Shown: one piece after another, positions 1 to 4,899 of the stretch
Numbering within the stretch: the stretch's first letter is position 1
Layout: every line of letters begins with the position of its first letter
NCBI GenBank assembly: GCA_902766525.1
Contig: CACXDX010000207.1
Location: 1-5,845, forward strand
Reading direction: 5' to 3'
DNA length: 5,845 nucleotides
DNA from: an uncultured Bacillota bacterium
Lineage (GTDB): Bacteria; Bacillota; Dehalobacteriia; UBA7702
Notes under the pieces: model-generated
Told to the model about the DNA's origin: nothing
The model's input: only the letters and a program-made list of their open reading frames with translations
Database searches by the model: none
Program-made: the position numbers and the translations under genes

Positions 1-173
1 ACCGAAGCCGCGGCGATCTTGCGCAGTGTATCCGGCGTCGCCGGCTGTCCTCTACGGATACGGGAAAGATTTCCCGCCGATAATCCCGCGCGGGCGGCAA
101 AGGACGTGAGATTTTCATCGCCGATGGCCGTTTTTATCAAATTGATATATATGTCTTTACGGGCTTGATCCAT
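1..173 (-). CDS. Helix-turn-helix (XRE-like) DNA-binding protein, N-terminal part
   Basis: The frame starts at ATG 173-171 and runs off the left edge, so only 57 residues are visible. The protein begins MDQARKDIYINLIKTAIGDE. Residues about 22-42 (LTSFAARAGLSAGNLSRIRRG) have the pattern of a lambda-repressor/XRE helix-turn-helix: an 'xFAARAGLS' first helix and turn, then a recognition helix 'AGNLSRIRRG'. The following 'TPDTLRKIAAAS' matches the fourth helix of that fold, which usually reads 'P..TL.kIA.al'. An AGAGGAAG ribosome site lies about 8 bases upstream of the ATG, behind a good promoter. It is inferred to be a transcriptional regulator; the target and any C-terminal sensing domain are outside the window. 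It diverges from the nitroreductase gene, so control of that gene, of itself, or both is possible but not shown. Confidence 0.82.
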   Translation of the reverse strand, partial: MDQARKDIYINLIKTAIGDENLTSFAARAGLSAGNLSRIRRGQPATPDTLRKIAAAS

Positions 174-199
174 AAAGTATTCTTCCTCTGTTTTTTTAT

Positions 200-228
200 A
201 TTATATCGCAATTTTTGACTTTTTTCAA
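200..228 (-). promoter_or_regulatory. Sigma-A promoter of the helix-turn-helix gene
   Basis: On the minus strand TTGAAA (228-223) and TATAAT (205-200) are separated by exactly 17 bases, a near-consensus housekeeping promoter. The expected start lies near 193, giving a leader of about 20 bases that contains the AGAGGAAG ribosome site. The -35 box lies inside a perfect inverted repeat (219-237). Confidence 0.7.
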
Positions 229-266
229 CAAAAAAAGACATTGCGCTTCTGCGGCGAAGAAAAAAG

Positions 267-275
267 TGTTATAAT
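267..275 (+). promoter_or_regulatory. Extended -10 promoter of the nitroreductase gene
   Basis: TGTTATAAT (267-275) is a TG-extended -10 box with a perfect TATAAT hexamer. TATAAT is repeated at once at 275-280. No good -35 box lies 17 bases upstream (247-252 reads TTCTGC), which is tolerated by extended -10 promoters. The transcription start would be near 282, leaving a leader of about 20 bases before the gene. Confidence 0.55.
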
Positions 276-303
276 ATAATAAAAAAAGAAATGAGGTATG
301 ATG

Positions 304-861
304 ATGAACCAAACCATTAAAGATATCCTGTCCCGACGCAGTATTCGTCGGTTTAAACCGGAACCCCTTCCCCGGGATCTTTTAGCCGAGATCATCACCG
401 CCGGAGAGTTTGCTCCGACGGCATTGAATACCCAGAGCCTTCATTTCAGCGTGATCCTCAATCAGGATATCATCGCGGATATTTCCGCCGTTAACAAGAA
501 GATCATCGGCGGCGATGACGGGAATCCTTTGAAAAAACTTGCTCAAATGGATAATTTCTGCAATTTTTATCATGCTCCCGCTGTGATCATCATCAGCAGT
601 GACGATATCCCTTACGGTGTCGCCGACGCCGCCAATGCGGCGGAAAATATCTGCATCGCCGCCCAAAGCCTGGGAATCGGCTCCTGCTATATCGCTTCCT
701 TTCTGCCGGCATTTGCTTCCCCGGAAGCGCCTCGTCTTAAGGATCGGATCATGCTCCCGGAAAACAAAATTGTTCGTTTTGCCGTCGCTCTCGGATATAT
801 TGACGGGGAGACTCCCTCGGCGCCGCCGCGGCGGGAAAACAATATCACCGTTATCGATTGA
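304..861 (+). CDS. Nitroreductase-family FMN-dependent oxidoreductase
   Basis: Predicted cytosolic flavoprotein of 185 residues that uses NAD(P)H to reduce a nitro compound, quinone or similar acceptor; the real substrate cannot be read from sequence. Family marks, counted from ATG 304: RRSIRRF at 11-17 (FMN phosphate-binding arginines), APTALNTQ at 37-44 (the APSA.N.Q motif), the DAANAAENICIAAQSLGIGSCYI helix at 108-130, and LGY at 163-165 followed by PPRRE near 174-178. Length is normal for the small single-domain group. Three ATG codons stand in a row at 298, 301 and 304. The GAGG at 293-296 is 7 bases from the third, so 304 is preferred; starting at 298 would add two methionines. It is transcribed away from the helix-turn-helix gene, and the next plus-strand terminator is at 996-1029, so its message should include the small reading frames at 921-989. 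BluB, the enzyme making the lower ligand of B12, belongs to the same superfamily, but I see no specific reason to call this BluB. Confidence 0.93.
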   Translation: MNQTIKDILSRRSIRRFKPEPLPRDLLAEIITAGEFAPTALNTQSLHFSVILNQDIIADISAVNKKIIGGDDGNPLKKLAQMDNFCNFYHAPAVIIISSDDIPYGVADAANAAENICIAAQSLGIGSCYIASFLPAFASPEAPRLKDRIMLPENKIVRFAVALGYIDGETPSAPPRRENNITVID

Positions 862-869
862 ATGACTTC

Positions 870-897
870 AAAAAAAATTGCGGCACAACGGCCGCAA
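870..897 (-). terminator. Intrinsic terminator on the minus strand, downstream of the riboswitch unit
   Basis: A perfect 7-bp stem (TTGCGGC 878-884 with GCCGCAA 891-897) and a 6-base loop are followed, reading leftwards, by eight U residues (A870-A877 on the plus strand). On the plus strand the hairpin is followed by A residues, so it should not terminate there. It sits 8 bases past the nitroreductase stop and would stop any minus-strand transcript just before it entered that gene. Confidence 0.72.
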
Positions 898-909
898 AAA
901 ACAGGAAAG

Positions 910-947
910 GAGATTTCCGTATGAAGAGGTGATTTCCAATGAAGCGG
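910..947 (+). repeat. Imperfect tandem repeat of a translation-initiation region
   Basis: GAGATTTCCGTATGAAGAGG (910-929) is followed directly by a close copy, GTGATTTCCAATGAAGCGG (929-947, sharing one base). The copies share GATTTCC, ATGAAG and GG and differ by a few substitutions and one deleted base. Each contains purine-rich ribosome-site sequence followed by ATG AAG (A/C)GG. A small tandem duplication explains why two frames both begin MKR. Confidence 0.6.
921..932 (+). promoter_or_regulatory. Three-codon mini reading frame (MKR) with strong ribosome site
   Basis: AAAGGAG (906-912) stands 8 bases before ATG 921, a near-ideal ribosome site, yet the frame reads ATG AAG AGG TGA and stops. 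Its last bases, AGGTGA (927-932), form the ribosome site of the next small frame at 939. The arrangement looks like a translational leader or a duplicated initiation region rather than a gene for a product. Translation has not been shown. Confidence 0.4.
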
Positions 948-989
948 AAAGAGATACAGGGATACGGAAAACAGTTTGGCAATATGTAA
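939..989 (+). CDS. Candidate microprotein of 16 residues
   Basis: This short frame encodes MKRKEIQGYGKQFGNM and stops with TAA. AGGTGAT (927-933) lies 5 bases before the ATG, and an intrinsic terminator begins 6 bases after the stop, so the frame fills the space between ribosome site and terminator exactly. The peptide is basic (four lysines, one arginine, one glutamate), has no cysteine and no hydrophobic segment, so it is neither a secreted leader nor a membrane peptide. I do not recognise it. It lies 77 bases beyond the nitroreductase stop without a visible promoter of its own and is probably on the same message. Chance is a real alternative for a frame this short. Confidence 0.4.
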   Translation: MKRKEIQGYGKQFGNM

Positions 990-995
990 ATAATC

Positions 996-1029
996 GACCC
1001 CGTCTCCATAGGGAAGCGGGGTTTTTTTT
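996..1029 (+). terminator. Intrinsic terminator of the nitroreductase transcript
   Basis: CCCCG (998-1002) pairs with CGGGG (1017-1021). The stem continues inward through TCTCC/GGGAAG with one mismatch and closes with an ATAG loop. The A at 997 can also pair with U1022. Eight U residues follow (1022-1029). No comparable signal occurs between the nitroreductase stop and here. Confidence 0.88.
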
Positions 1030-1033
1030 AAAC

Positions 1034-1066
1034 AAAAAAACTTCGCTTCTTCACGCGAAAAGCAAG
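1034..1066 (-). terminator. Intrinsic terminator directly behind the cobalamin aptamer
   Basis: On the minus strand CTTGCTTTTC (1066-1057), loop GCGT and GAAGAAGCGAAG (1052-1041) fold into about 10 base pairs with two single-G bulges. A shorter alternative pairs TTTCGC with GCGAAG. Seven U residues follow (A1034-A1040 on the plus strand). It begins within about 10 bases of the 3' end of the riboswitch aptamer, the position expected of a transcription-termination expression platform. Confidence 0.7.
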
Positions 1067-1074
1067 AGACTCCA

Positions 1075-1252
1075 AGCAATACGGGGAATATCCTGACTTC
1101 ACATCAACGCGGGGCCCGGCCTTCCCATTTTGATAAATCCGATCATCAAAACAGTGGCTGACTTTCGTCTCGAGTCCGCTCCGTTCCACAGTGGCGCGAC
1201 CGTCCGAGATTTTGACTCGGTTTCTCCGTCGTATCGCAGCGTTCGATTGATT
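1075..1252 (-). ncRNA. Cobalamin (B12) riboswitch aptamer
   Basis: Read on the minus strand, the blocks of the B12 aptamer appear in order and with normal spacing. They are: a CCGAG...CTCGG hairpin with AAAATC in its loop (1220-1204); the core GGACGGTCGCGCCACTGT (1205-1188); GCCACTG (1158-1152); a 7-bp TTTTGAT/ATCAAAA hairpin with a 10-base loop (1151-1128); GGGAAGG (1126-1120); then GATG and GAAGTCAGGATA (1100-1089). The last block is the signature 'AGTCAGGA' of this class. I could not settle the outer P1 stem or the kissing-loop contact, so the ends are approximate. A promoter lies just upstream and a terminator just downstream, so B12 is expected to favour termination. Such switches normally precede B12 synthesis, transport or B12-independent isozyme genes. 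None follows here. Confidence 0.92.
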
Positions 1253-1261
1253 TACACTATA

Positions 1262-1290
1262 TTTATATCATACCTCAAGAGAAAAGACAA
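1262..1290 (-). promoter_or_regulatory. Sigma-A promoter driving the cobalamin riboswitch
   Basis: On the minus strand TTGTCT (1290-1285) and TATAAA (1267-1262) are 17 bases apart, with a TG extension (TGA, 1270-1268) touching the -10 box. The predicted start is near 1255, a few bases before the aptamer. The riboswitch therefore has its own promoter and does not depend on the spoVA transcript, which ends its coding at 1322. A B12-terminated RNA would be about 220 bases. Confidence 0.72.
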
Positions 1291-1321
1291 CCGGGAAAGT
1301 GTCATCTTTATGTTTAAAAAT

Positions 1322-1690
1322 TTATCCTTTTGGTTTCAAAAATATTGCGGAAAAGAATCCGATGACAATAACGGCACATAATCCCGCGGCACCGGCAGTA
1401 AAGGCTCCGGTAAAAATGCCGAGAAAACCTTCATCTTTCAGAGCATGAAAAACACCTTCCATCATGCTGTTTCCGAAACCGCTGAGAGGAACGGCGGCAC
1501 CCATACCGGCGAAGCGGATCAATCGGGGGTACAGTCCGAAAAAGCCCATGATCTCTCCGAATAAAACGACTCCGACCAGAACATGAGCGGAACTGACAAA
1601 AAAAGGCGTTTTGTCAATAACAAATTGGGCAGCGGCACAAAGAGCTCCGCCGACAAGAAAAGCCCAGAAAAACTGCGTCCACATTCTCAT
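1322..1690 (-). CDS. spoVAE: Stage V sporulation protein AE (SpoVAEb type)
   Basis: Small integral membrane protein of 122 residues, part of the SpoVA machinery in the forespore inner membrane that takes up Ca-dipicolinic acid during sporulation and releases it during germination. Visible marks are FFWAFLVGGALCAAAQFVID (7-26) as first membrane segment, a second at about 35-53, the signature VPLSGFGNS (67-75) and a third hydrophobic stretch at about 91-117. SpoVAC has the matching VPISGFANS motif, so the two are related subunits. The ATG at 1690 follows the spoVAD stop with no gap; GGAAAGGGTG at the end of spoVAD serves as the ribosome site, implying coupled translation. A second ATG at 1684 is possible. 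It is the last gene of the operon, with no clear hairpin terminator between its stop and the riboswitch promoter. Confidence 0.95.
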   Translation of the reverse strand: MRMWTQFFWAFLVGGALCAAAQFVIDKTPFFVSSAHVLVGVVLFGEIMGFFGLYPRLIRFAGMGAAVPLSGFGNSMMEGVFHALKDEGFLGIFTGAFTAGAAGLCAVIVIGFFSAIFLKPKG

Positions 1691-2689
1691 TCACACCCTT
1701 TCCAGTTCCACGGCATGAGCAATGGACGGAATCGTATTGCCCTGACCGACGCTGATCGTACTGAGCAATGCTCCCGTCCCGATCAGCAGTACACGCCGAT
1801 ATTTTTTCTCGCGAAAACAGTTTAAAAGATATGAACTCCACACCGAGGCGGAACATCCCGCACCGCTGCCGCCGGAAAAAACATCCTGTTTGGGGAAATA
1901 CATCCAGCGGCCACTGTCCTGAAAGCGTTCATCGGCCAATATCTCTTCCTTTCGCAAAAGCGTTTTCAACAGATCCAGGCCGCGGGAACCGAGATCCCCG
2001 CTGAGAATCAAATCATAGTCATCAGAGGATTGACCGCGAAAAGAAAGATGACGCAAAATCGTATCGGCGGCAGCCGGCGCCATGGCGGCACCCATATCGT
2101 TGGCATCCTTCACACCGTAATCAACGACACGTCCTACCGTACAACCGCGAACACGGATTTTTGAAAGGGCAGAGGAAAGCAGCAGAGCACCGGCAGCCGT
2201 TACCGTCCATTGACTCCAGGAAGGGCGCTGGATCCCAAGCTCCGTAGGATAACGAAATTGCCGCTCCGATGTGGCATTGTGGCTTGAAACCACCACGACG
2301 GAAGAGCCGATATAACCGGCATTGATCAGGGAAGCTCCGAGGAGGATCCCTTCCGCCATGGTGGCACAAGCATTATATAAACCAAGAAAGGGAATATCCC
2401 TTTCTCCGGCGGCGAAATTGGTGATGGTCAGCTGATTGATCAAATCTCCGCCCAAAAGCAGATCCACCCGACGGTCTTCACTCCTCGTTTTTTTCAGGAG
2501 CAGATTCACGGCGTCACGCTGCATGGCGATCTCCGTTTTCTCCCAGCTTTCCTCGGCGGACTGGATGGACGGATATATTTTATCAAAATACTCTTTTAAA
2601 GGTCCTTCTCCCTCTTTGGGGCCGACCACGGCAGCGCCGCCGGCGATATACACCGGCGCCGGAAATAAAAATGAGGAGCGATGGATCAC
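1691..2689 (-). CDS. spoVAD: Stage V sporulation protein AD (SpoVAD), dipicolinate-binding subunit
   Basis: Soluble, membrane-associated SpoVA subunit with a thiolase/ketoacyl-synthase-like fold; the Bacillus subtilis protein is known to bind dipicolinic acid. From the GTG at 2689 it has 332 residues, close to the usual length of about 338. Family marks: VVGPKEGEGPL (21-31), GGDLINQ (80-86), NACATMAEG with Cys108 where thiolase-like enzymes hold the active cysteine (106-114), SSHNATSERQFRYPTELG (135-152), SQWTVTAAGA (159-168). The GTG start was chosen because GGAGGT stands 5 bases upstream, the protein then begins MIHRSSFLF like other SpoVAD proteins, and the start overlaps the spoVAC stop by 4 bases (GTGA). 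Extending the frame to 2830 would run inside spoVAC and add unrelated, arginine-rich sequence. It is translationally coupled to spoVAC. Confidence 0.97.
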   Translation of the reverse strand: MIHRSSFLFPAPVYIAGGAAVVGPKEGEGPLKEYFDKIYPSIQSAEESWEKTEIAMQRDAVNLLLKKTRSEDRRVDLLLGGDLINQLTITNFAAGERDIPFLGLYNACATMAEGILLGASLINAGYIGSSVVVVSSHNATSERQFRYPTELGIQRPSWSQWTVTAAGALLLSSALSKIRVRGCTVGRVVDYGVKDANDMGAAMAPAAADTILRHLSFRGQSSDDYDLILSGDLGSRGLDLLKTLLRKEEILADERFQDSGRWMYFPKQDVFSGGSGAGCSASVWSSYLLNCFREKKYRRVLLIGTGALLSTISVGQGNTIPSIAHAVELERV

Positions 2690-3183
2690 GGCACACCTCC
2701 CGTCCATAAAAGCCAGAGATACTTTATAAGTCCCAAAATGACCGAACCGGTAACACCGAAAACGATAACGGGTCCGGCCAAAGAAAACAGTTTCGCGCAA
2801 AGGCCGGCAATAAGACCTTCGGTTTTCCATTCCAAGGCGGGAGCCACAACGGAATTGGCAAATCCGCTGATGGGAACGACGGAACCGGCGCCGGCAACTT
2901 TCCCGATCTTATCATATACACCGAGGCCGGTCAGGACCGAACCGCAAAAGATAAGAAACAGCAGAACGACCGTTATCGCATCTTTGTCATTGAGATTCGT
3001 TCCGACAAGCAAAGCGTAGAGGATCTGAGCGATCAGACAGATGAGACCGCCGACAAGAAAGGCCATTACCATGTTTTTTAAAACCGGCGGCGGCGCTTTC
3101 GTTTCTTCAATCAAAGCAGCGTATTCTTTTTTTCGCGCCTCCTCAAGCGAGGCGCGCATCGAGTCACGCAAAGGATCGCCCAT
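2686..3183 (-). CDS. spoVAC: Stage V sporulation protein AC (SpoVAC)
   Basis: Polytopic membrane protein of 165 residues and first gene of the spoVA operon. In Bacillus subtilis SpoVAC behaves as a mechanosensitive channel involved in dipicolinic acid release. The N-terminal 35 or so residues are charged (LEEARKKEYAALIEE) and cytosolic in appearance. Hydrophobic segments follow at about 37-61, 68-90 and 121-161, with the family signature VPISGFANSVVAPALEWKTE (103-122). GGAGGT lies 8 bases before the ATG at 3183. The only spoVA genes here are C, D and E; A, B, Ea and F, present in Bacillus, are absent between the flanking genes, matching the short operon of clostridial-type spore formers. Expression is expected in the forespore under sigma-G. 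Confidence 0.96.
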   Translation of the reverse strand: MGDPLRDSMRASLEEARKKEYAALIEETKAPPPVLKNMVMAFLVGGLICLIAQILYALLVGTNLNDKDAITVVLLFLIFCGSVLTGLGVYDKIGKVAGAGSVVPISGFANSVVAPALEWKTEGLIAGLCAKLFSLAGPVIVFGVTGSVILGLIKYLWLLWTGGVP

Positions 3184-3201
3184 AAAAACAACCTCCGCTC
3201 A

Positions 3202-3231
3202 TAGCATCACCGATTTTAAAAAAAATATACA
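3202..3231 (-). promoter_or_regulatory. Possible sigma-G (forespore) promoter of spoVAC
   Basis: On the minus strand TGTATA (3231-3226) and GATGCTA (3208-3202) are 17 bases apart. They resemble the sigma-G boxes (-35 like TGAATA or TGTATA, -10 like CATNNTA), with one mismatch in the -10. Against it, the start would fall near 3195, inside the GGAGGT ribosome site at 3196-3191. It must lie in or just before this gap, because the preceding gene ends with a terminator. Confidence 0.25.
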
Positions 3232-3263
3232 AAAAAACAAGGCTTCACAAACGAAGCCTTGTT
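3231..3263 (-). terminator. Intrinsic terminator of the nicotinate phosphoribosyltransferase gene
   Basis: On the minus strand a perfect 11-bp stem (AACAAGGCTTC paired with GAAGCCTTGTT, 3263-3253 and 3246-3236) with a 6-base loop ends in a run of seven U residues (A3231-A3237 on the plus strand, the last two also in the stem). It lies 23 bases past the stop codon and separates this gene from spoVAC. Confidence 0.92.
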
Positions 3264-3285
3264 GCTTTAAAAAACAATTTCACGC

Positions 3286-4737
3286 TTATTCATCGACGCC
3301 GGCATTGACGTTTTCCGCGATCAGTTTTTGTTTTACATCCCACAATTTTTGAGAAAGATCAACGTAATAGAGATGGGGATGCTCAAATCGTTTCATTTCA
3401 TCCCAGAGAAGATCGATCTGCGCCTTGCTGTAATCCCGAATTTCATTAACATCGGGGCGATGTTCGAGGACACACCGACCGTTTTTAAAAACGGGAACCT
3501 GCAGTTCTTTGATTTTATAATTATCAAGCGTCAGCTTTTTCCAGGGATGCTCCGGATCAAAAATGGTCAGCGGTTTGCTCGGATCGATCACTTCATCGAA
3601 GACGGTGATCAGATCCGCTCTGGCCATCCCGGAATCACGATCAAAGATACGCCAAACCTTTTTATAATGGGGCGTTGTGATCTTCCCGGTATTTTCGCTG
3701 ACTTTAATCTTGGGGATCACGTTCCCCTCCTCATCCTCAATGGCACAGAGTTTATAGACACCGCCGAATACCGGATCGCTCTTGGATGTGATCAAACGTT
3801 CCCCAACACCGAAAGAATCAATGCGTGCTCCCTGGCGCAGCAGATCGGTGATGATGTATTCGTCAAGAGAATTGGAGATCACGATGCGGCAATTGCCGTA
3901 GCCGGCCTCATCCAGCATCCTTCTGGCTTTTTTCGTCAAATAAGTAATATCACCGGAGTCGATGCGAATCGCGCAGTCCTCTATATTGAATTCTTTAAAA
4001 ACCTTGATCGCGTTGGGAATACCGCTCTTTAAGACATTGTATGTATCCACAAGCAAACAGGGGTTTTTCGGGTAGCTTTCACAATAGGCGCGAAAAGCTT
4101 CGATCTCGGAATCGAACATCTGAACCCAGGAATGAGCCATCGTTCCTCCGGCGGGAGTGCCGTACAGCTGCTCCGCGATGGTACAGGCCGTACCGACACA
4201 GCCGCCGATACAGGCTGCCCGGGCGCCGTTAATGGCGCCGTCCCTGCCCTGGGCTCTGCGGGAGCCGAATTCCGTTACGGGACGACCTTCGGCGGCACGA
4301 CAGATACGATTGGCTTTTGTCGCGATCAGACTCTGATGATTCAGCGTAAGCAAAACAAAAGTTTCTATGAATTGCGCTTCCGGAGCCGGAGCACGCACCG
4401 TCATGATCGGTTCGTTGGGGAAAATCGGTGTTCCCTCCGGAATCGCCCAGATATCTCCGTGAAAGGAAAAATCTTTCAGATACGAAAGGAATTCTTCATC
4501 GAAGATACCCTTCCCCCGCAGAAAAGCAATATCTTCTTCGTCAAAGGACAGATTTTCGATATAGTGAATGACCTGTTCCAACCCGGCGGCGATCGCAAAG
4601 CCCCCGTGATCGGGAATACTGCGGAAGAAAACATCAAAATAGGTGATTTTATCTTTCCATCCGTTTTTATAATAGCCGTTGGCCATGGTCAATTCATAAT
4701 AATCGCAAAGCATTGTGTCGTTGTATTCCTGTTTCAT
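3286..4737 (-). CDS. pncB: Nicotinate phosphoribosyltransferase
   Basis: Cytosolic enzyme of NAD salvage (Preiss-Handler route): nicotinate plus PRPP gives nicotinate mononucleotide and pyrophosphate, coupled to ATP hydrolysis. The 483-residue length is typical of the Firmicutes-type enzyme. Visible marks: DYYELTMANGYY (12-23); TLNHQS (131-136); FGSRRAQG (157-164); GTMAHSW (198-204), whose His202 matches the histidine phosphorylated by ATP in the family; LVDTYNV (229-235); IRIDSGD (257-263) and GVGERL (310-315), part of the phosphoribosyl-phosphate site. All expected motifs are present. The ATG at 4737 has GAGGTG 7 bases upstream. It is a single-gene transcript, with its own promoter (4776-4804) and terminator (3231-3263). 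I see no evident operator for a niacin repressor. Confidence 0.97.
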   Translation of the reverse strand: MKQEYNDTMLCDYYELTMANGYYKNGWKDKITYFDVFFRSIPDHGGFAIAAGLEQVIHYIENLSFDEEDIAFLRGKGIFDEEFLSYLKDFSFHGDIWAIPEGTPIFPNEPIMTVRAPAPEAQFIETFVLLTLNHQSLIATKANRICRAAEGRPVTEFGSRRAQGRDGAINGARAACIGGCVGTACTIAEQLYGTPAGGTMAHSWVQMFDSEIEAFRAYCESYPKNPCLLVDTYNVLKSGIPNAIKVFKEFNIEDCAIRIDSGDITYLTKKARRMLDEAGYGNCRIVISNSLDEYIITDLLRQGARIDSFGVGERLITSKSDPVFGGVYKLCAIEDEEGNVIPKIKVSENTGKITTPHYKKVWRIFDRDSGMARADLITVFDEVIDPSKPLTIFDPEHPWKKLTLDNYKIKELQVPVFKNGRCVLEHRPDVNEIRDYSKAQIDLLWDEMKRFEHPHLYYVDLSQKLWDVKQKLIAENVNAGVDE

Positions 4738-4775
4738 CTTTTTTCACCTCACATGCTTTTATTTCGTTTCTTTTT

Positions 4776-4804
4776 ATCATAACTCATTTCCCCATCTTTG
4801 TAAA
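4776..4804 (-). promoter_or_regulatory. Sigma-A promoter of the nicotinate phosphoribosyltransferase gene
   Basis: On the minus strand TTTACA (4804-4799) and TATGAT (4781-4776) are separated by 17 bases, each hexamer one base off consensus. The start is expected near 4769, giving a leader of about 30 bases with GAGGTG close to its end. Confidence 0.72.
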
Positions 4805-4841
4805 GCGGGAATAAAAAAAGGCTTTAAAAAGAATATTTGTA

Positions 4842-4870
4842 TTGCCCCGATCACAAAATAATGATATAAT
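4842..4870 (+). promoter_or_regulatory. Sigma-A promoter of the EamA permease gene
   Basis: TTGCCC (4842-4847) and a perfect TATAAT (4865-4870) are 17 bases apart, with a TG extension (TGA, 4862-4864). Transcription should begin near 4877, leaving an untranslated leader of about 75 bases. A 10-bp perfect palindrome, TCATTAATGA (4876-4885), sits on the start site and could be a repressor operator. Confidence 0.75.
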
Positions 4871-4899
4871 AAAATTCATTAATGAGTATATTCATACAT

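Noticed and set aside
304..861. Calling the nitroreductase BluB because of the nearby B12 riboswitch
   Set aside because: The riboswitch is on the opposite strand and cannot regulate it in cis in the usual way, and the sequence shows only general nitroreductase motifs.
687..1079. Minus-strand open frame of 130 codons just behind the riboswitch, the only frame that could be its target gene
   Set aside because: It would start at a TTG without a ribosome site, inside the 3' flank of the aptamer. It crosses both minus-strand terminators and is mostly antisense to the nitroreductase gene. The peptide has no recognisable domain.
878..1096. Plus-strand open frame of 72 codons after the nitroreductase gene
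   Set aside because: It lacks a ribosome site and runs through the terminator at 996-1029 and its U-tract. The smaller frame at 939-989 explains the signals better.
1160..1260. tRNA-like look of GTTCGATTGA near 1240 on the plus strand
   Set aside because: No acceptor, D or anticodon arms can be assembled around it. The segment is explained as the reverse complement of the aptamer 5' part.
1130..1381. Plus-strand open frame of 83 codons
   Set aside because: It lies over the conserved aptamer sequence and the riboswitch promoter on the other strand, has no ribosome site and runs into the spoVAE 3' end.
1691..2830. Longer spoVAD start at 2830 giving 379 residues
   Set aside because: The extra 47 residues overlap spoVAC and do not resemble SpoVAD. 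The GTG at 2689 has a ribosome site and gives the normal N-terminus.
3328..4032. Long plus-strand open frame (234 codons) opposite the nicotinate phosphoribosyltransferase gene, and a second at 4132-4782
   Set aside because: Both are antisense to a gene whose motifs are all intact, and their peptides show no recognisable family or proper ribosome site.
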